DNA of 64,000 nt from Avoscillospira_A sp052117125 (GTDB lineage: Bacteria > Bacillota > Clostridia > Oscillospirales > Oscillospiraceae). A program made the position numbers and the translations under genes. Positions within the stretch are counted from its first letter, which is position 1, and every line of letters begins with the position of its first letter. The stretch is taken from contig NZ_JBQKJT010000014.1 of the NCBI RefSeq assembly GCF_052117125.1, positions 1-64,000 on the forward strand, given 5' to 3'. The notes under the pieces were generated by a model. That model ran no database searches. It saw nothing but the letters and a program-made list of their open reading frames with translations, and was not told the origin of the DNA. This document shows positions 36,773-45,113 of this stretch, in pieces.

Positions 36773-36959
36773 CGGCTTTTTCTCCTTCTTTATCATGGTG
36801 AACCCGGAAAATCAATTCGTTTTCCTGTGCGTTCAAATAAATATCAAAACTGGTCTTGCCCTTTTCGACTCCCATATTAGAAAGGATTGCTTTCGGCATT
36901 CTTACTCGCATATCCTGCTGCAACACATAAGTGTCCAGGTAGATGCATGAATCTGTCAT
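36765..36959 (-). CDS. SpoVT/AbrB-like small protein
   Basis: 64 residues with a swapped-hairpin AbrB-type pattern: DMRVRMPKAILSNMGVEKGKTSF followed by FRVHH. Such proteins bind DNA as transition-state regulators or antitoxins. It is the first gene of a two-gene unit with the broken cytosine methyltransferase, overlapping it by 8 bp, and could have regulated that gene. GGAGGAAAG precedes the ATG. It seems intact. Confidence 0.65.
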   Translation of the reverse strand: MTDSCIYLDTYVLQQDMRVRMPKAILSNMGVEKGKTSFDIYLNAQENELIFRVHHDKEGEKADE

Positions 36960-37056
36960 TGCGGCTTTCCTCCTCGCCCTTAATTCAGTCTAATTATAAA
37001 CTGTTTTCAGTCCAGAGTCAAGCCTCTATACCACAACGAGGACAGTTTCTACATTT

Positions 37057-37103
37057 TAACGATAGCCCTACTCTGTAACGATAGCTTTTCTATCGTTACA
37101 GAG
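37057..37103. repeat. Inverted and direct repeats of TAACGATAG
   Basis: The half-site TAACGATAG occurs at 37057-37065 and 37076-37084, and its complement CTATCGTTA at 37090-37098. The last two form a perfect 14-bp inverted repeat (37071-37084 and 37090-37103) with a 5-base loop. It lies about 100 bases upstream of the AbrB-like gene on the minus strand. It could be an operator cluster or a hairpin. Confidence 0.6.
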
Positions 37104-37156
37104 TACCGTAAAAAAGTGTGAACCACCCCGACAAAGCCGCCATTCTGCCTATGCCG

Positions 37157-37390
37157 TCACTGTGCCGAAAATAAAAAACCGCCCAGAAACGGCGGATTTA
37201 CGGCATTTTTGAGGATATGGAATTGTATCAATCTCGGCGTGGTTTTGTCCAACACTGTGGAGTGGTCCACCAACTGCAAATGGGATAAGCCCCAACGTGC
37301 CAATGGCCGATGTCCGGCATTCATCAGAGTTACCATCAGCTTTCCCCCCAAACCACGGGGCTTGCGAGTGTGTTCAAAAAAACTGCTCAT
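37157..37390 (-). pseudogene. 5' fragment of a class I SAM methyltransferase
   Basis: About 48 codons match the N-terminus of a methyltransferase family common in Clostridia (SSFFEHTRKPRGLGGKLMV, then MNAGHRPLARWGLSHL, then TVLD). The match stops at about 37247, just where the SAM-binding glycine motif should follow VLD; the frame then runs through unrelated DNA to a chance stop. The start overlaps the hydrolase stop by ATGA, showing it was once the second gene of that operon. Confidence 0.7.
37173..37195 (-). terminator. Intrinsic terminator, minus strand
   Basis: A GC stem (CCGCC 37179-37183 with GGCGG 37191-37195) followed on the minus strand by six T residues. It would end transcription from the hydrolase/methyltransferase operon. 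With 37057-37103 it accounts for the otherwise gene-free stretch between 36960 and 37246. Confidence 0.6.
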
Positions 37391-38274
37391 ACACACATTG
37401 CCTCCGATTCACCCACGGCTGCCAGCTGGATAAAGGCTGTCACGGTGGAAAGATAGGATGCACTCTGTAGCAATAGAGCAAGATGACCGCCGGGCAGCTC
37501 TGTCACCACCTGGGGTTCCGGCATCAGCGATATCAAAGACGCCTTTACACCATCGGTAAACGTATGGTCATCCTCCGACAGCAGAAGCAGCACACGACCT
37601 TTCCAGGGTAGAAAATCCCGGGGAGACAACTCCAGATGGTTGCGGCAGTCACAGAGTAGTTCCAGCATATGCAGTCCATAGGATTTGGTCAACTTTTGCG
37701 TCATCAACTGACACAGATCGTTGACAGTCTTTTGCTGGGCAGGTGTTAGACCGACAGCCTTTTTCAGAATGGCCCGCCGCAGCATGGGTTTGATCAGGGC
37801 GAAGGGCATGGCCTGCATCTGGCTGTGATAGCGTTCCTCCTTCTCCAACAGAGCCAACAGAGAGGCGCGGGTTTTCGGTGTCATATCTGCTGCCAGGGAA
37901 GCGGTATTGGACAGAACCAGACCGGCTACCACATCCGGATGGCGTCTGGCCAGCAGCTGGGCCACCACGCCGCCGAAGGAATGGCCCACCAGCCAGGCCC
38001 GGATGCCCAGGGTACGCAGCAGCTGGGCTAAAGTGTCAGTCAGCTGGGCCATGGTAGTGCAGTGGAGGGGATAATCACAGGTGAGTACGGAAAAATCCTT
38101 TGCAAATGCTGCAAAATGGTGAAAAAACAGATCGGACAGCCCGATGCCGCCGGTCAGCAGCAGCAGAGTTTCCCGATTTTGACTATGGACATGATGGCGA
38201 TAGGGGAAGGAGATTCCGCCAATGGTCATCTGCCGCAGGGGAAACCGACGGTCAAAGGCGTCAAATTCCTGCAT
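37387..38274 (-). CDS. Alpha/beta hydrolase
   Basis: 295 residues. The nucleophile elbow VGHSFGG (Ser near 108), the preceding LLLTGGIG oxyanion region, and the later DDHTF (Asp) with GGHLALLL (His) give a complete catalytic triad of the alpha/beta-hydrolase fold. Substrate unknown; the family includes esterases, lipases and C-C hydrolases. It was followed by a methyltransferase now truncated. AAGGAGGAGC precedes the ATG, and a good promoter lies upstream. Confidence 0.8.
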   Translation of the reverse strand: MQEFDAFDRRFPLRQMTIGGISFPYRHHVHSQNRETLLLLTGGIGLSDLFFHHFAAFAKDFSVLTCDYPLHCTTMAQLTDTLAQLLRTLGIRAWLVGHSFGGVVAQLLARRHPDVVAGLVLSNTASLAADMTPKTRASLLALLEKEERYHSQMQAMPFALIKPMLRRAILKKAVGLTPAQQKTVNDLCQLMTQKLTKSYGLHMLELLCDCRNHLELSPRDFLPWKGRVLLLLSEDDHTFTDGVKASLISLMPEPQVVTELPGGHLALLLQSASYLSTVTAFIQLAAVGESEAMCV

Positions 38275-38294
38275 GTTTGCTCCTCCTTGTGCGG

Positions 38295-38344
38295 TGGTTA
38301 GTCTTAATTAACCAAAGAGTACCACATTTAAGAAAAGGTGTCAA
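38295..38344 (-). promoter_or_regulatory. Promoter and possible operator of the hydrolase gene
   Basis: Minus strand -35 TTGACA (38344-38339), 17-base spacer, -10 TACTCT (38321-38316). Just downstream is an inverted repeat TGGTTA-N8-TAACCA (38295-38314), well placed for a repressor. Confidence 0.6.
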
Positions 38345-38415
38345 GGTATAGGAAATCCATTTTATTGAGCAGCATTCCATGGAGGAACAGTAAGAGATTT
38401 TCACAATAAAAAGAT

Positions 38416-38444
38416 TTGCAAATGGCTGTGGACTGTGCTATACT
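38416..38444 (+). promoter_or_regulatory. Promoter of the cobalamin-riboswitch transcript
   Basis: -35 TTGCAA (38416-38421), 17-base spacer, -10 TATACT (38439-38444), directly before the riboswitch. Confidence 0.65.
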
Positions 38445-38447
38445 ACG

Positions 38448-38625
38448 GGCGCAGGTGTTTCTCAGATGTGAAAAATACACAGTGAGAAGCCGAAGAAGGA
38501 AGCTGGGTGCAAATCCCACACGGAGCCGCCGCTGTAAGTGAGGAGCCGACGCAAAGATGCCACTGGTCCTGTGACCGGGAAGGCTGCGAAGGTGTTGATC
38601 CACAAGTCAGAAGACTTGCCTGCTG
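38448..38625 (+). ncRNA. Cobalamin riboswitch
   Basis: The leader shows the conserved cobalamin-riboswitch parts in order: GAAGCCGAAGAAGGAAGCTGG, the GGTGCAAATCCCACACGG segment, CCGCCGCTGTAA, and the B12-box-like AAGTCAGAAGACTTGCCTGC at 38604-38623. It should bind a cobalamin and stop expression of the downstream genes when the ligand is plentiful. The aptamer is followed after about 55 bases by an intrinsic terminator. The exact 5' edge is approximate. Confidence 0.9.
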
Positions 38626-38680
38626 GATTGTTTCCATACTCCACGTGCATTTGGAAGGAAGCATTGTATTTGTATTGGCA

Positions 38681-38726
38681 AAATCGGGCCATTACTGTAT
38701 TTTTATGCAGTAATGGCCCGATTTTT
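38681..38726 (+). terminator. Riboswitch expression-platform terminator
   Basis: A perfect 17-bp stem (38681-38697 with 38708-38724, loop 10) ending in a T-run. It lies between the cobalamin aptamer and the methyltransferase start, so control is probably by premature termination. Confidence 0.85.
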
Positions 38727-38754
38727 GCGTCTTATTTTGGAGGGAGTGATCAAC

Positions 38755-39570
38755 GTGACGCACACAGATGCAGGCAACAGATGGCGTCGAGGCCTGCGTT
38801 TTCCAAATGGAGATTTGCCGGTGCGGGCGCAGAGCGCAGCAGAGGAGCAGGCGTTTTGGCGCAAGCGCATGGCCGATGGTCCACCGCCGCCAGATGCTTA
38901 TGCAACAGCGGTATGGGAGGCTCTGAGCGCTCTAACAGAGCCGTTGCCCATTCATTCTGTCTTGGAGATCGGGCCGGGCTGGGGAAATTATACACTGTCG
39001 CTGTGCCGTACATTTCCAAAAGTCACCTGTGTGGATATTTCTCCCGATAATCTGGCCTATATCAGCAGCAGATCCGCACCCTGGAATCCCATCGTTCCGA
39101 TCTGTTCTACCTGGGAAGATGCGGAAGTTCCCGTTCATGACCTGGTGTTTGGTTACAATTGCCTATATCGTTTGGAAGAGCCCGAGCATTTTTTGCAGAA
39201 GATGAACGATCATGCCGGTCATCTGTGTGTAATCGGCATGAACTGCCCACCAGAATTTCCATGGCTGCCGGTCCTGGAAGCAGCTGACCTTCCGATCCGC
39301 TACACTCGCCAGGGATGTCGGGAATTGGGTGAGGTGCTCACTTCATTGGGGATTTCCTGCAAAATGATAAATATTCCGAATCATCGGACATATCGTTATG
39401 CCGACAAGGAAGCGATCTTACGGAGGGCGGAGCAATTCCTGATGGCACCTTGTCCTCGGGAGCGGCTGTGGGATCTGTTATCACCGTTTCACCGCAGGGA
39501 GGGAACGCAATGGGTGTGTGAGTATCCGTTTGACTCCCAACTTTTGGTGTGGAAGCCCATACGTATGTAA
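38755..39570 (+). CDS. Class I SAM-dependent methyltransferase under B12 riboswitch
   Basis: 271 residues. The SAM-binding motif VLEIGPGWGNYTL (near 72) and following VDISPDN fit class I methyltransferases. The substrate is unknown. The start is GTG at 38755 with GGAGGGAG upstream; an ATG at 38713 is in frame but lies inside the terminator stem. It is the first gene after the cobalamin riboswitch and lies 50 bp before a Nik/Opp-type binding-protein gene, so it may act on a corrinoid, metal chelator or other ligand imported by that system. No corrinoid-pathway family (CbiE, CbiT, CobA types) is matched. Confidence 0.75.
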   Translation: MTHTDAGNRWRRGLRFPNGDLPVRAQSAAEEQAFWRKRMADGPPPPDAYATAVWEALSALTEPLPIHSVLEIGPGWGNYTLSLCRTFPKVTCVDISPDNLAYISSRSAPWNPIVPICSTWEDAEVPVHDLVFGYNCLYRLEEPEHFLQKMNDHAGHLCVIGMNCPPEFPWLPVLEAADLPIRYTRQGCRELGEVLTSLGISCKMINIPNHRTYRYADKEAILRRAEQFLMAPCPRERLWDLLSPFHRREGTQWVCEYPFDSQLLVWKPIRM

Positions 39571-39620
39571 ACAGCTGCCTTAACGGGCAGATAAGAGCAA
39601 TTTAGGAGGTAATAGTTTCT

Positions 39621-41240
39621 ATGGGTGTAAAAAATATGAAAAAACGAATTATGGCACTTTTTCTCACGATGATTCTTTCCTTGGGGCTTTTGGGCTGTTC
39701 CGGCGGTGATTCTGCCACCGATGGGACAGAAACGTCAGGCAGCACCGGAGCCGGGCAGACGGTACAGGAGCAGTCCCAGGATACTGTGGACCCAAATGCG
39801 GAAATCGTGCTGGCCGGATATCGCAATCTGGCGCCCGGTGAAAAAGACGGCTATTATTGCAGCAAGATCCTTTATGTCTGGGAACCTTTGATTACCCAGG
39901 ATGAAACAGCCGCCCCCATTCCTTGCCTGGCGGAAAGCTGGGAGATGAGCGAAGACGGAACCCAGTGGACCTTCCATCTTCGCCAAGGCGTCAAATTCCA
40001 TGACGGCAGTGACTTCAATGCTGATGCGGTCATCGCCAACTTTGACCGAATGGCTATGGGCGTCAAAAGCTCTTCTTTCTATCCGCTGGATATCGATGCC
40101 CACTATCCCAATCTGGATACTTATGAAAAGATGGACGAGTACACGGTTCGTCTGACGTTTACGCAGCCGTCTCCCACACAGCTTTACAATATGGTCAACT
40201 TCGGCAGCGCCATCTACAGCCCCGCCTGCTTCGATGAGGAGGGCAATTTCAACGGCATCTGTATCGGTACCGGTCCGTTCCGAATTCGCGAAAATGTTCT
40301 GGATGAATATGTATTGCTGGAGCGGTTCGACGACTATTGGGGCGATGCCGCCAAAGCGAAAACCATTCGGATCAAGGCTATTCCCGATGCAGATACCCGT
40401 TTCTCTGCATTGAAGAGCGGGGAGATTTTGGGTGTCATCGATCTCAATGCGATTCCCGCCGCCCTGGCCATGGAACTGGAGGGTAGCGATGATTTTGCCC
40501 TTACCACCACCAAATCCACTATGATCCGTTTTTTGACAGTCAATGGCACAAAGTTTCCCTTCAACGATGTGCGGATGCGGCAGGCTGTTAGTTTGGCCCT
40601 CCAACGCAGCGTCATTACCGATGAACTGTATTACGGATTCGGCACACCGACTACTAATATTCTGAACTACGCCACGCCCTTTTACAAGGAATTCCCTGTA
40701 GAGGAAAATCTGGAAAAAGCCAAAGAACTGGCCAATGCTGTGCTGGACGGAGAGCGGGTCACCATTTCCTATCTCTATAACGGTAATGAGGCCGCACAGA
40801 AAGGCGAGGCGGAACTGATTGCTTCTTGGCTGTCTGAAATCGGCATTGACTGTGAGCTGATGCCTATGGAAATGGCTAATATGAAAGAGGAGATGAAGCA
40901 GGGCGAATATGGCATTGCTCGGATGCAGCAGGGACTGTCCAACTCCGAACCTGCCACGATTTTCCGCCGTTTTATGCTCACCAGCGGTGATCATAATCAG
41001 AACTATTCCCTGGGCTACCAGAGCGACGAAGTGGATCAGTTGATGGCAGAGGCTTCTGCTGCCCTGGACATGGAGGTGCGGACGGCCTGCTATGACCGCA
41101 TTCAAGAGATCTCCACCCAGGAATTCCCCGTAATCCCGCTGTTCAATGACAAGACACTCCTGGCCTACAGTACAAAACTTACCGGCTACGATGCCAAATT
41201 GTATGGTATCGAGTTGCCCATGGTGTCCTGGGCACAGTAA
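39621..41240 (+). CDS. ABC importer substrate-binding lipoprotein, Nik/Opp family
   Basis: 539 residues. A lipoprotein signal with lipobox LLGC (Cys near 26) precedes a type-5 extracellular solute-binding protein (SBP_bac_5) fold: LAESWEMSEDGTQWTFHLRQGVKFHDG is the family's marker region, and FNDVRMRQAVSLALQR another. The NikA/OppA group binds nickel complexes, peptides or metallophores. B12-riboswitch control points to cobalt, a cobalt chelate or a corrinoid precursor rather than a peptide. AGGAGGTAATAG precedes the ATG. First of five transporter genes. Confidence 0.85.
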   Translation: MGVKNMKKRIMALFLTMILSLGLLGCSGGDSATDGTETSGSTGAGQTVQEQSQDTVDPNAEIVLAGYRNLAPGEKDGYYCSKILYVWEPLITQDETAAPIPCLAESWEMSEDGTQWTFHLRQGVKFHDGSDFNADAVIANFDRMAMGVKSSSFYPLDIDAHYPNLDTYEKMDEYTVRLTFTQPSPTQLYNMVNFGSAIYSPACFDEEGNFNGICIGTGPFRIRENVLDEYVLLERFDDYWGDAAKAKTIRIKAIPDADTRFSALKSGEILGVIDLNAIPAALAMELEGSDDFALTTTKSTMIRFLTVNGTKFPFNDVRMRQAVSLALQRSVITDELYYGFGTPTTNILNYATPFYKEFPVEENLEKAKELANAVLDGERVTISYLYNGNEAAQKGEAELIASWLSEIGIDCELMPMEMANMKEEMKQGEYGIARMQQGLSNSEPATIFRRFMLTSGDHNQNYSLGYQSDEVDQLMAEASAALDMEVRTACYDRIQEISTQEFPVIPLFNDKTLLAYSTKLTGYDAKLYGIELPMVSWAQ

Positions 41241-41248
41241 CAGCGGAT

Positions 41249-42190
41249 ATGAGCCGTTATCTGATACAGAAAGTTCTCTCATTGATCCCAGTACTCCTGG
41301 GCATTTCCCTCATTGCCTTTGTACTGGGGGTGATCTCTCCGGGTAATCCCGCAGAGATTGCCCTCAGTCAAGGGGGATATGAACCCACACAGGAGCAGAT
41401 TGAAACGTTGGAACAGCAGATGGGCCTGGATGCACCGTATGCAGCCCAATATGTGCGTTGGGTCGGGCGCGTCCTCACCGGAGACCTGGGAACCTCTTAC
41501 CACAGCCAGCGTGCAGTGGGGGAAGAGCTGGCTCGTCGATTGCCGGTAACCCTAAAACTGGCGGCCTGCGCCATGGTGGTGGCCTGCGTGACAGGCATTG
41601 CCATGGGCTGCCTCTCAGCTGCTTATCGCGGACGATGGCCAGACCGTCTCATCAAAACATGGATCAATATACAGCTGTCTGTGCCGGCGTTCTGGCTGGC
41701 TCTAGGATTGATTCTTCTTTTTGCGGAGACGTTGGGATGGCTGCCCACCAGTGGCAACGGTGGATTGCGGTATATGGTGCTTCCGGCGGTGGTACTGTCT
41801 TCTGCCAGTGCCGCTATGGCGGCCCGGCTGACCCGCTCCGCTCTGCTGGCAGAATTCGGCAAGCAATACTGTACGGCTGCCGCCGCCCGTGGCATCCGTC
41901 CTTGGCGGCTGGTGATCTGCAATGCCTTGCCCAACGCCATTGTACCTACAGTGGCGCTTCTTGGAAACTCTTTAGGAGGGATGCTGGGCGGTTCGGTGAT
42001 TGTCGAGTCCATCTTTGCGCTGCCCGGTATTGGAAGTTATGCGCTGGAGGCCATCTCCAACCGCGACTATCCAGCACTGCAAGGCTATGTGCTGCTGGCT
42101 GGCGCTATTTATGTGGGCGTCACCTTGCTGGTGGATACAGCCAGCATGGTATTAAACCCAAAAGTTCGGCTGGAAAGGAGAAGTATATGA
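41249..42190 (+). CDS. ABC importer permease 1 (NikB/DppB-like)
   Basis: 313 residues, about six membrane helices. It shows the DppB/NikB pattern: N-terminal helix with MSRYLIQKVLSLIPVLLGIS, the GDLGTSYHS periplasmic stretch, and the cytoplasmic EAA loop (AAAARGIRPWRLVICNALPN). It pairs with the second permease, whose start overlaps its stop by 4 bp. Together they form the channel for the upstream binding protein. Confidence 0.9.
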   Translation: MSRYLIQKVLSLIPVLLGISLIAFVLGVISPGNPAEIALSQGGYEPTQEQIETLEQQMGLDAPYAAQYVRWVGRVLTGDLGTSYHSQRAVGEELARRLPVTLKLAACAMVVACVTGIAMGCLSAAYRGRWPDRLIKTWINIQLSVPAFWLALGLILLFAETLGWLPTSGNGGLRYMVLPAVVLSSASAAMAARLTRSALLAEFGKQYCTAAAARGIRPWRLVICNALPNAIVPTVALLGNSLGGMLGGSVIVESIFALPGIGSYALEAISNRDYPALQGYVLLAGAIYVGVTLLVDTASMVLNPKVRLERRSI

Positions 42191-43011
42191 AGAAACACGA
42201 TCCGCAAATGGTCTTTGCGGTCACGCTGCTGGCTATCCTTCTGCTCTCCAATCTTCTGGCGCCTGTTCTGGCTCCCTACGATCCCAATGCCACCGATATG
42301 GCGGTGCGGCTGCAAGGGCCTTCTGTAGCCCATCCGTTGGGTACTGACGCCCTGGGACGGGACCTGTTCAGCCGGGTACTGTACGGCGGCCGGGCGTCGA
42401 TTTTGGTGGCACTGGCCGCCACGGCCCTGTCTATGGCCTTTGGGATGTTGGTGGGTGTGCTGGGCGGATGGTTCGGCGGTGCGATAGATTGGATTACCAC
42501 TGCCGCTGCCAATATCTTTCAAGGGCTTCCCGGCACTTGTCTCATGATCGCAATTGCCGGTATTTTGGGACCTGGTATCCCCAATCTATTGCTGGCTTTG
42601 GTGTTGACCAGCTGGGCTGGATTTTCCCGCATTGTCCGTACAGAGACACTCCGTATCCGAGAAGAATCCTATATAGAAGGGCTGCGGACGCTGGGAGCAG
42701 GAAACTGCCGTCTGTTGTGGCTGCATGTGATTCCGAATATGATGAGCAACATGGTGGTGCTATTTACCAGTCGGGTTGGGCGCTGTGTCCTGTCCATTGC
42801 TTCGCTCAGTTACCTGGGGCTGGGTATTCGTCCGCCTACACCGGATTGGAGCGTGATGATCTCCGATGCCCGGCTGAACTACCGCAGCGCTCCGCACTTG
42901 ATTATTGCGCCGGGCATGTGCATTTTTTTGCTGCTGCTGTCCATCAATCTGCTGGGAGATGCCTTGCGGAACCGACTGGACGTGCGCAGCCAGGAGGTAC
43001 GCGATCTGTGA
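42187..43011 (+). CDS. ABC importer permease 2 (NikC/DppC-like)
   Basis: 274 residues, about six membrane helices. HPLGTDALGRDLFSRVLYG is the NikC/DppC signature, and the EAA loop reads EGLRTLGAGNCRLLWLHVIPN. The ATG at 42187 overlaps the previous stop (ATGA), with AAAGGAGAAG upstream. Standard family length. Confidence 0.9.
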   Translation: MKKHDPQMVFAVTLLAILLLSNLLAPVLAPYDPNATDMAVRLQGPSVAHPLGTDALGRDLFSRVLYGGRASILVALAATALSMAFGMLVGVLGGWFGGAIDWITTAAANIFQGLPGTCLMIAIAGILGPGIPNLLLALVLTSWAGFSRIVRTETLRIREESYIEGLRTLGAGNCRLLWLHVIPNMMSNMVVLFTSRVGRCVLSIASLSYLGLGIRPPTPDWSVMISDARLNYRSAPHLIIAPGMCIFLLLLSINLLGDALRNRLDVRSQEVRDL

Positions 43012-43934
43012 GGAACGGACTGCAATTTCATGACCTTTCTGTGACCTTCCGCTTGCCCAACACCGATATTCGGGCGGTGGATGGCGTCACAGCGGATTTT
43101 CCCGCCGGAACCATTACTGGTATTATCGGGGAAAGCGGCTGCGGAAAATCCGTGTTGGGCCTGGCCCTGCTGGGGCTGCTGCCTCCATATGCCCAGGTTG
43201 GCGGGAACATATATCTTGACGGCATGCCTTTGACAGCCCGGGACGCCCGACGCCGTTTGGGTACGGAAATCGGCCTGATCCCCCAAAATCCTGCCGATTC
43301 TCTGAATCCTGCCAGAACTATTGCAGCGCATTTGCTGGAGGCGCTGCTGCCGCGAAAGTTGTCCCGCCGGTCCGCTCTGGAACAGGCGAAGCAACTGTTG
43401 AATGCATTCGGTTTTTCCGCACCAGAACGGATTCTCCGGGCATATCCCCATGAGCTGTCCGGCGGAATGCAGCAGCGGGTACTGTGTGCCATTGGCTCTG
43501 CCTGTTCTCCCCGTTGGATTCTGGCGGATGAGCCGACCAAAGGTTTGGATCGGGACCTGCGGGGACAGGTACAGGAAACGCTGTTGTCATTAAAAAAACG
43601 TGGAGTGGAAAGTATGTTGGTAATCACCCATGATGTTCCTTTGGCGCAAGGGCTTTGTAACCAGGTGGCGGTGATGTATGCCGGCCAAATTTTGGAATTG
43701 GGGCCGGACGTATGGAACAGGCCTCTCCACCCGTATACCCAAGCCTTTCTCCACGCCCTGCCGGAACATGGGTTTCAGCCTTTGCAGGGTGTGGCGCCCA
43801 AAGCCGGAGAACGACTGCCTGGCTGCCCATTCGCTCCACGGTGCCCCCATGCCTCCGAACGTTGTCACCGAGAGCGTCCGGCGGCATATCACCCGCAGCC
43901 GGAGCAGATGGTGAGGTGTTTTCGATATGAATGA
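43008..43934 (+). CDS. ABC importer ATPase 1 (NikD/DppD-like)
   Basis: 308 residues. Walker A GESGCGKS (near 43), signature LSGGMQQR, Walker B ILADEPTKG and the H-loop ITHD are present, and the C-terminus has the Cys-rich oligopeptide-importer extension (GCPFAPRCPHASERC). The start is GTG at 43008, overlapping the permease stop, with AGGAGG 10 bases upstream. Confidence 0.9.
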   Translation: MRNGLQFHDLSVTFRLPNTDIRAVDGVTADFPAGTITGIIGESGCGKSVLGLALLGLLPPYAQVGGNIYLDGMPLTARDARRRLGTEIGLIPQNPADSLNPARTIAAHLLEALLPRKLSRRSALEQAKQLLNAFGFSAPERILRAYPHELSGGMQQRVLCAIGSACSPRWILADEPTKGLDRDLRGQVQETLLSLKKRGVESMLVITHDVPLAQGLCNQVAVMYAGQILELGPDVWNRPLHPYTQAFLHALPEHGFQPLQGVAPKAGERLPGCPFAPRCPHASERCHRERPAAYHPQPEQMVRCFRYE

Positions 43935-44601
43935 GATTATTTTGGAGGGACGCCAGATCGAAAAGACCTTCCGGGGCGGTTTCGGCAGTCGGCCCCATCG
44001 GGCACTGGACGGAGTATCGATCCAACTGCACCGTGGTGAAACGCTGGGGCTCATGGGGCCTTCTGGCTGCGGTAAGAGTACGCTGGGCCGTATTTTGCTG
44101 CGGTTGATTGCACCAGATCAAGGCAGCATATTCTACTGCGGTGAGGAGATCACACATTGGCATGGCAAAGCGCTGCGCCCGTTTCGTAAGTCGGTGCAGT
44201 TGATTGCACAGCGGCCGGAAGCGTTTTTTGATCCTCGCCGTACGCTGATACAGAGTCTATTGGAACCGTTGGATATCTTCGGACTACCAAAGGAGCGGGA
44301 GCTTCTGTCAGGGCTGCTGGAGCAGGTCAAGCTGACAGAGGAACTGCTGAGCCGTTACCCGCACCAAGTTAGCGGCGGTGAGATCCAGAGGCTAAGCTTG
44401 TGCCGCGCGCTGCTGCTGCAGCCGAAAGTGCTGATTCTGGATGAACCGACCTCCATGTTGGACATCTCTGTGCAAGCTCAGATTTTGCAGATCCTACGAG
44501 AGCTACGGGAACGGCACGGTTTGTCATACTTGTTTATCACCCATGACCGCGAGGTGGCAGAGTACCTTTGCGATCGTATACAACCCATGATTGCCCATTG
44601 A
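43927..44601 (+). CDS. ABC importer ATPase 2 (NikE/DppF-like)
   Basis: 224 residues. Walker A GPSGCGKS (near 43), Q-loop region, signature VSGGEIQRL, Walker B LILDEPTSMLD and ITHD are all present. It overlaps ATPase 1 by 8 bp. Without the Cys-rich C-terminal extension it is shorter than typical DppF, as NikE is. A strong terminator follows, ending the riboswitch-led operon. Confidence 0.9.
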   Translation: MNEIILEGRQIEKTFRGGFGSRPHRALDGVSIQLHRGETLGLMGPSGCGKSTLGRILLRLIAPDQGSIFYCGEEITHWHGKALRPFRKSVQLIAQRPEAFFDPRRTLIQSLLEPLDIFGLPKERELLSGLLEQVKLTEELLSRYPHQVSGGEIQRLSLCRALLLQPKVLILDEPTSMLDISVQAQILQILRELRERHGLSYLFITHDREVAEYLCDRIQPMIAH

Positions 44602-44666
44602 TTCAAAATGATACTATGGCATAGTTTTTTGCTATTTTTTCAGTTGAAGTCGTTTGTAGACGCAAA

Positions 44667-44709
44667 AAAATCCTGTGGAACAAGATGTACACTTGTTCCA
44701 CAGGATTTT
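44667..44709. terminator. Bidirectional intrinsic terminator
   Basis: A perfect 18-bp stem (44667-44684 with 44692-44709, loop 7) with A-tract before and T-tract after, so it can stop transcription from both sides: the importer operon and the ZIP remnant. Confidence 0.85.
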
Positions 44710-44728
44710 GCATATAGTGTCAGATGGC

Positions 44729-45028
44729 TTATAAGAACAGGAGCAAACTGATAGCCATGACCACCATACCGGAGATCAGGCCGTAAATGGACAGATGATG
44801 TTCGCCGTATTCCCGGGCGGCGGGCAGCAACTCATCAAAAGAAATAAACACCATAATGCCGGCCACACCGGCAAACAGCAGTCCAAAGACTGTATCGCTC
44901 ATGATGGGACGCAGTACCAGCCAACCCAGCAGAGCGCCCAACGGCTCGGCCAGACCCGACAGGAAAGAGTAAGCAAAGGCTTTGGAGCGGGAACCGGTGG
45001 CTTGGTAGATGGGAACCGATACGGCAAG
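44729..45028 (-). pseudogene. 3' fragment of a ZIP-family metal transporter
   Basis: About 100 codons matching the C-terminal half of ZIP/ZupT-type zinc transporters: LAVSVPIYQATGSRSKAFAYSFLSGLAEPLGALLG, then FAGVAGIMVFISFDELLPAA and a last helix. The metal-site motif HNxPEG that should precede LAVSVP is gone; beyond 45028 the frame has no ZIP similarity. The break lies within 90 bases of the next gene's start, so a deletion probably placed the toroid/SLH gene here. Confidence 0.75.
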
Positions 45029-45113
45029 CCGTGCGGAGGTAGCTGCGATGCTGATGCGAATGATGCCGCTGTTGACTTGATCATGAGTGGAGCAAGATAA
45101 AGGAGCGATGCGT

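Noticed and set aside
37157..37246. Continuation of the methyltransferase fragment as a real C-terminus
   Set aside because: The text after VLD does not match the family and includes the terminator hairpin read in antisense.
38713..38754. ATG at 38713 as the start of the riboswitch-controlled methyltransferase
   Set aside because: The codon is within the terminator stem and has no ribosome site; the GTG at 38755 follows GGAGGGAG.
39735..41282. A 515-codon minus-strand open frame
   Set aside because: Antisense to the Nik/Opp binding-protein gene, which has a lipobox, family motifs and a proper start.
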